Origin: Bradyrhizobium sp.
Lineage (GTDB): Bacteria; Pseudomonadota; Alphaproteobacteria; Rhizobiales; Xanthobacteraceae
Assembly: GCF_016219575.1 (NCBI RefSeq)
Contig: NZ_JACRMG010000006.1
Span: 1-64,000, forward strand
Length of the DNA: 64,000 bases
Reading direction: 5' to 3'
Under the pieces are notes generated by a model, which was not told the origin of the DNA, made no database searches, and saw only the letters and a list, made by a program, of their open reading frames with translations. Both the position numbers and the translations under genes were made by a program. Below are positions 61,667 to 64,000 of this stretch, piece after piece. Position 1 is the stretch's first letter. Each line of letters opens with the position of its first letter.

Positions 61667-61680
61667 ATTGGCCGGCCAAT
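61667..61680. promoter_or_regulatory. Perfect 14-bp palindrome before livJ
   Basis: ATTGGCCGGCCAAT is self-complementary, 31 bases upstream of the livJ start and just behind its ribosome site. It could be a repressor operator or, less likely, a spurious GC palindrome. The remaining 61636-61858 spacer is the divergent promoter region with the AraC gene. Confidence 0.5.
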
Positions 61681-61858
61681 CTTTGCCGGCCCGGTTGCCT
61701 TGCATCTTGCGCTGCCCGTCGTGCGGGTTCTTGCCCAAGAGCGAACTCCGGTGCGGTGCGGATGACAATGCGCCAATGCAGCGCACAAAGCGGGAGAGGG
61801 CGCTGGCTTCGGGAATGGCCCCTCGCTAGAGTCAGGCAAGGGGTAAGGAGCGGGTACC

Positions 61859-62890
61859 TTGCAGAACAATCTGGCCGTCGTTTCCACTGCCGATGCCGCG
61901 CCGGGTGAGCGGCTGGGCATGTGGGGCGATTTCGTCGGTCGCCATATCGGGCCGCTGCGCGCCGACACTTTTGGCGATCCGCAATTCGCCGGCCGGCTGG
62001 AGCTCGGCGATTCCAGCGGCGTATCGGTGGCGCGCATCGTCGTCAGCCGCCACCGCGTGCAGCGCACGCCGGGCTTGATCCGCAGGGACAGCCGCGACTA
62101 CGTCAAGCTGGTGGCGCAGATCGAGGGCGCGGCCTGTTTCGAGCAGAACGGCCGCAAGGTGGTGCTGGCTCCGGGCGAATGGAGCCTCTACGACATGACC
62201 CGGCCCTATACGGTGTCGAATTCCGAGCCGATCAACCAGGTCATCATGCTGTTGCCGCGCGACGAGCTGGTGCGCCTGGGGCTCGATCTCGACGACCTCG
62301 TAGTGCGCCGCTTCGCGGGCCGCGCCGGCGTGGGCCGGCTGACCTACGGATTGCTGGTGTCGGCCTTCGAGTCACTGCGCGGCGATACGCCTGCGCCCGC
62401 CGGCGGCGATCTTGCGCAGACGATTGCGAGCCACATAGAGCTCGCCGTGCTCGATCGCGGCGGCACCTCCAGCGATGTCTCCGTGCGGGAGCTGACGCGC
62501 GACCGGGTCAAGCGGTACATCGACGTCAATCTCGACGATCCGCTTCTGTCGCTCGATCGCATAGCCGCGGCGATCGGATGCTCGAAGCGCTACCTGCACA
62601 AGCTGTTCGACGGTGAGGCTGAGACGCTGAATGCCCATATCTGGCGCGCCCGGCTGGAGCGCATCCGGCAGGATCTCGCCGATCCCTCGCAGGACGGCCG
62701 CTCGATCACCGAGATCGCGTTCAGCCGCGGCTTCAGCTCATCAACCCATTTCAGCCGGAGCTTCCGCGAGAGCTGTGGCACCAGTCCGCGGGCCTATCGT
62801 CTCCTGACGCAGGGCACCGGTCCGCTACGCCGTCGCGACGCGCACCGGCAGTGGGCCGGGCAAACGCGGCGGCTCGGCGTCGCCGAATAG
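61859..62890 (+). CDS. AraC family transcriptional regulator
   Basis: A 343-residue regulator. The N-terminal half is an AraC-binding-like cupin (SSGVSVARIVVSRHRVQRTPGLIRRDSRDYVKLVAQIEGAACFEQNGRKVVLAPGEWSLYDMTRPY), and the C-terminal 100 residues hold the double AraC HTH (LSLDRIAAAIGCSKRYLHKLF; SITEIAFSRGFSSSTHFSRSFRESCGTSPRAYR). The start is TTG at 61859 with AAGGAG upstream. It is divergent from the livJ operon and is the best candidate activator of it. Convergent with the TPR gene, three bases apart. Confidence 0.9.
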   Translation: MQNNLAVVSTADAAPGERLGMWGDFVGRHIGPLRADTFGDPQFAGRLELGDSSGVSVARIVVSRHRVQRTPGLIRRDSRDYVKLVAQIEGAACFEQNGRKVVLAPGEWSLYDMTRPYTVSNSEPINQVIMLLPRDELVRLGLDLDDLVVRRFAGRAGVGRLTYGLLVSAFESLRGDTPAPAGGDLAQTIASHIELAVLDRGGTSSDVSVRELTRDRVKRYIDVNLDDPLLSLDRIAAAIGCSKRYLHKLFDGEAETLNAHIWRARLERIRQDLADPSQDGRSITEIAFSRGFSSSTHFSRSFRESCGTSPRAYRLLTQGTGPLRRRDAHRQWAGQTRRLGVAE

Positions 62891-62893
62891 CGA

Positions 62894-64000
62894 TCAGTTC
62901 TGCCGCGCCAGCCAGCGCGCGTCGCGGGGCGAGGGACGGCGATGCAGCCTTGCATCCAGCAAGGTGCGGGCCCGCGCAAGATCGCCGCTCTTCATCAGCG
63001 CGACGATGAAGGTGTCCTCGATCAGCGTGCGCTGTGCATGGCTGCCGCCGATGCGTACGACCTCGTCGAGCACGGGCGAAAGATGCGTGACGCAGCCGCG
63101 ATAGTCGCCGTCGGCAAACGCACTCATGGCGCGGAACAGCTTGGGCACCACGGCGCCCGCCGGCAGCTTGCCATCGGCGAGCCGCTTCTCGATCACGGCA
63201 AGCCGCTCCTCCAGCGCCGCCTGGTTGCGCGTTGCAGCAGCGAACAGCGCCATGTGCACGTCGGCAAACGGAATGCTCGACCGCGGAAAAGCGCGCTGCG
63301 CGTACTCATCGGCCTCGGTCCAGAGGCTGTCGGGCACGGCATGGCCGTAGGCCTCCAGCCGCCACAACAGCGAGGCGCCATCGGTGACCGCATTGAGCGG
63401 CGGCGCGTGGGTGACGCTGGGCTGCAGCACTTTGGTATAGATCGACAGCGCGCGCGCCGCATCGCCATGCTCAAGTGCGCCAAGCGCCTGGTGCCAGCGG
63501 ATATGGCCGTGCAGGATGCCGGCGCGGTCGTAGGTCGGTATCCAGCGATCCACCAGCGCATCGGCTTCGTCGACCGAGCCGTCCTCGAACATGGCATGCA
63601 GCAGCGCATGCACGGCGTTGGCGTTGGCCTCGCGCAGGGCAAAGGCGCGTTCGGTCATGGCGCGGCCGCGTGTGACGTCGTTGTTCTCGGTCAGCGCCCA
63701 GCCGTGATTGTAGAGGTACCACCAGTCGTCGCCGTAGTGATGTGCATAGCGCCCGCAGAGGTCGACGCGCGCCTGGTCGTGATCGGCCATGCCGGAGAAG
63801 GCGAACAGCCCGAACGCGCCCATCGGCAGCGACATCACGATCGCATCGCGCGGGTGCGCTTCGAGGTGCTTCAGCGTGGAGGCAAGTGCAGCCGGAAGCT
63901 GCCCCTCGATGGCAAGCGCCAGCGTTTCGACGTGGCTCCGCTCGCGCTCGCTACCATTGCGTGCGGCGAGCTCGCGCGCCAGCGCCGCCTTCTTCCGCGC
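62894..64000 (-). CDS. TPR-repeat protein (TTC38-like), N-terminus cut off by window
   Basis: The open frame continues off the right edge; 368 residues are visible. The sequence is alpha-helical repeat type (ADHDQARVDLCGRYAHHYGDDWWYLYNHGWALTE; GILHGHIRWHQALGALEHGDAARALSIYTKVLQPSV), with helical pairs of about 34-40 residues. Order and style (Trp/His-rich motif HIRWHQALG) resemble the tetratricopeptide-repeat protein 38 family, of unclear function. No signal sequence can be judged because the start is missing. Confidence 0.78.
   Translation of the reverse strand, partial: ARKKAALARELAARNGSERERSHVETLALAIEGQLPAALASTLKHLEAHPRDAIVMSLPMGAFGLFAFSGMADHDQARVDLCGRYAHHYGDDWWYLYNHGWALTENNDVTRGRAMTERAFALREANANAVHALLHAMFEDGSVDEADALVDRWIPTYDRAGILHGHIRWHQALGALEHGDAARALSIYTKVLQPSVTHAPPLNAVTDGASLLWRLEAYGHAVPDSLWTEADEYAQRAFPRSSIPFADVHMALFAAATRNQAALEERLAVIEKRLADGKLPAGAVVPKLFRAMSAFADGDYRGCVTHLSPVLDEVVRIGGSHAQRTLIEDTFIVALMKSGDLARARTLLDARLHRRPSPRDARWLARQN

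Overview
The window is high-GC chromosomal DNA from an alphaproteobacterium of the Bradyrhizobium/Rhodopseudomonas group. The evidence is an F0 operon with separate b and b' subunits, a Shemin-type 5-aminolevulinate synthase (HemA) behind a FixK/FNR-type box, Omp31-like 25-kDa outer membrane proteins, DUF6894-type small proteins, and several families of dispersed palindromic repeats of the kind common in Bradyrhizobium. Assignments come from reading protein motifs only; no database search was possible.

Layout. 1-546 is a dispersed repeat and spacer. 547-3875 (+) holds thrC, an M16 peptidase and a GNAT acetyltransferase. 4015-4668 is a secreted protein. 4723-7297 (-) is the F0 operon (atpI, B, E, F2, F). 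7572-9222 (+) holds a DsbA/HCCA-isomerase-like protein, a secreted coiled-coil protein and a YjbQ protein. 9293-16153 carries two paralogous modules, each an MHS-family MFS transporter plus a 122-residue membrane protein, separated by a KdpDE-like two-component pair. 16249-26906 looks like an acetate-switch locus: a DUF4212/SSS symporter pair, an exonuclease-CBS-DUF294 fusion, a CrbR/ErdR-like regulator and a CrbS/MxtR-like symporter-kinase. 27024-31845 (-) holds hemA, an MBL hydrolase and a chemotaxis receptor. 31999-33726 (-) has two tandem outer membrane barrels. 33898-38598 holds small genes, tRNA-Thr, a cNMP-domain/thioredoxin-reductase-like protein and a DUF2948 protein. 38796-42216 (+) is the hisD, UPF0262, LMW-PTP, maf, yacG string. 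tRNA-Phe at 42392 is followed by a 1.2-kb insert ending in a copy of the tRNA 3' end. 43882-47797 contains small accessory genes, including a second-type rpsU. 47798-48605 is repeat DNA. 48606-61635 (-) is a phosphoesterase, then a TRAP transporter (dctPQM), and a catabolic operon (ABC transporter livJHMGF, SDR, dihydroxyacetophenone-dioxygenase-like cupin, CoA-transferase A and B). A divergent AraC-type regulator (61859) and a truncated TPR protein close the window.

How they may work together. The most interesting theme is 9.2-27 kb. Two MFS genes and the DUF4212/SSS operon share a 17-bp upstream element, and two of the three promoters share an identical 16-mer belonging to an 11-bp-phased repeat. 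I infer one regulon for small-carboxylate uptake, possibly run by the nearby CrbS/CrbR-like pair. The second theme is 50-62 kb, where two unrelated solute transporters flank enzymes suited to oxidising and CoA-activating an aromatic or keto-acid substrate, probably under AraC control.

No transposase, CRISPR array, integrase gene or rRNA was seen.
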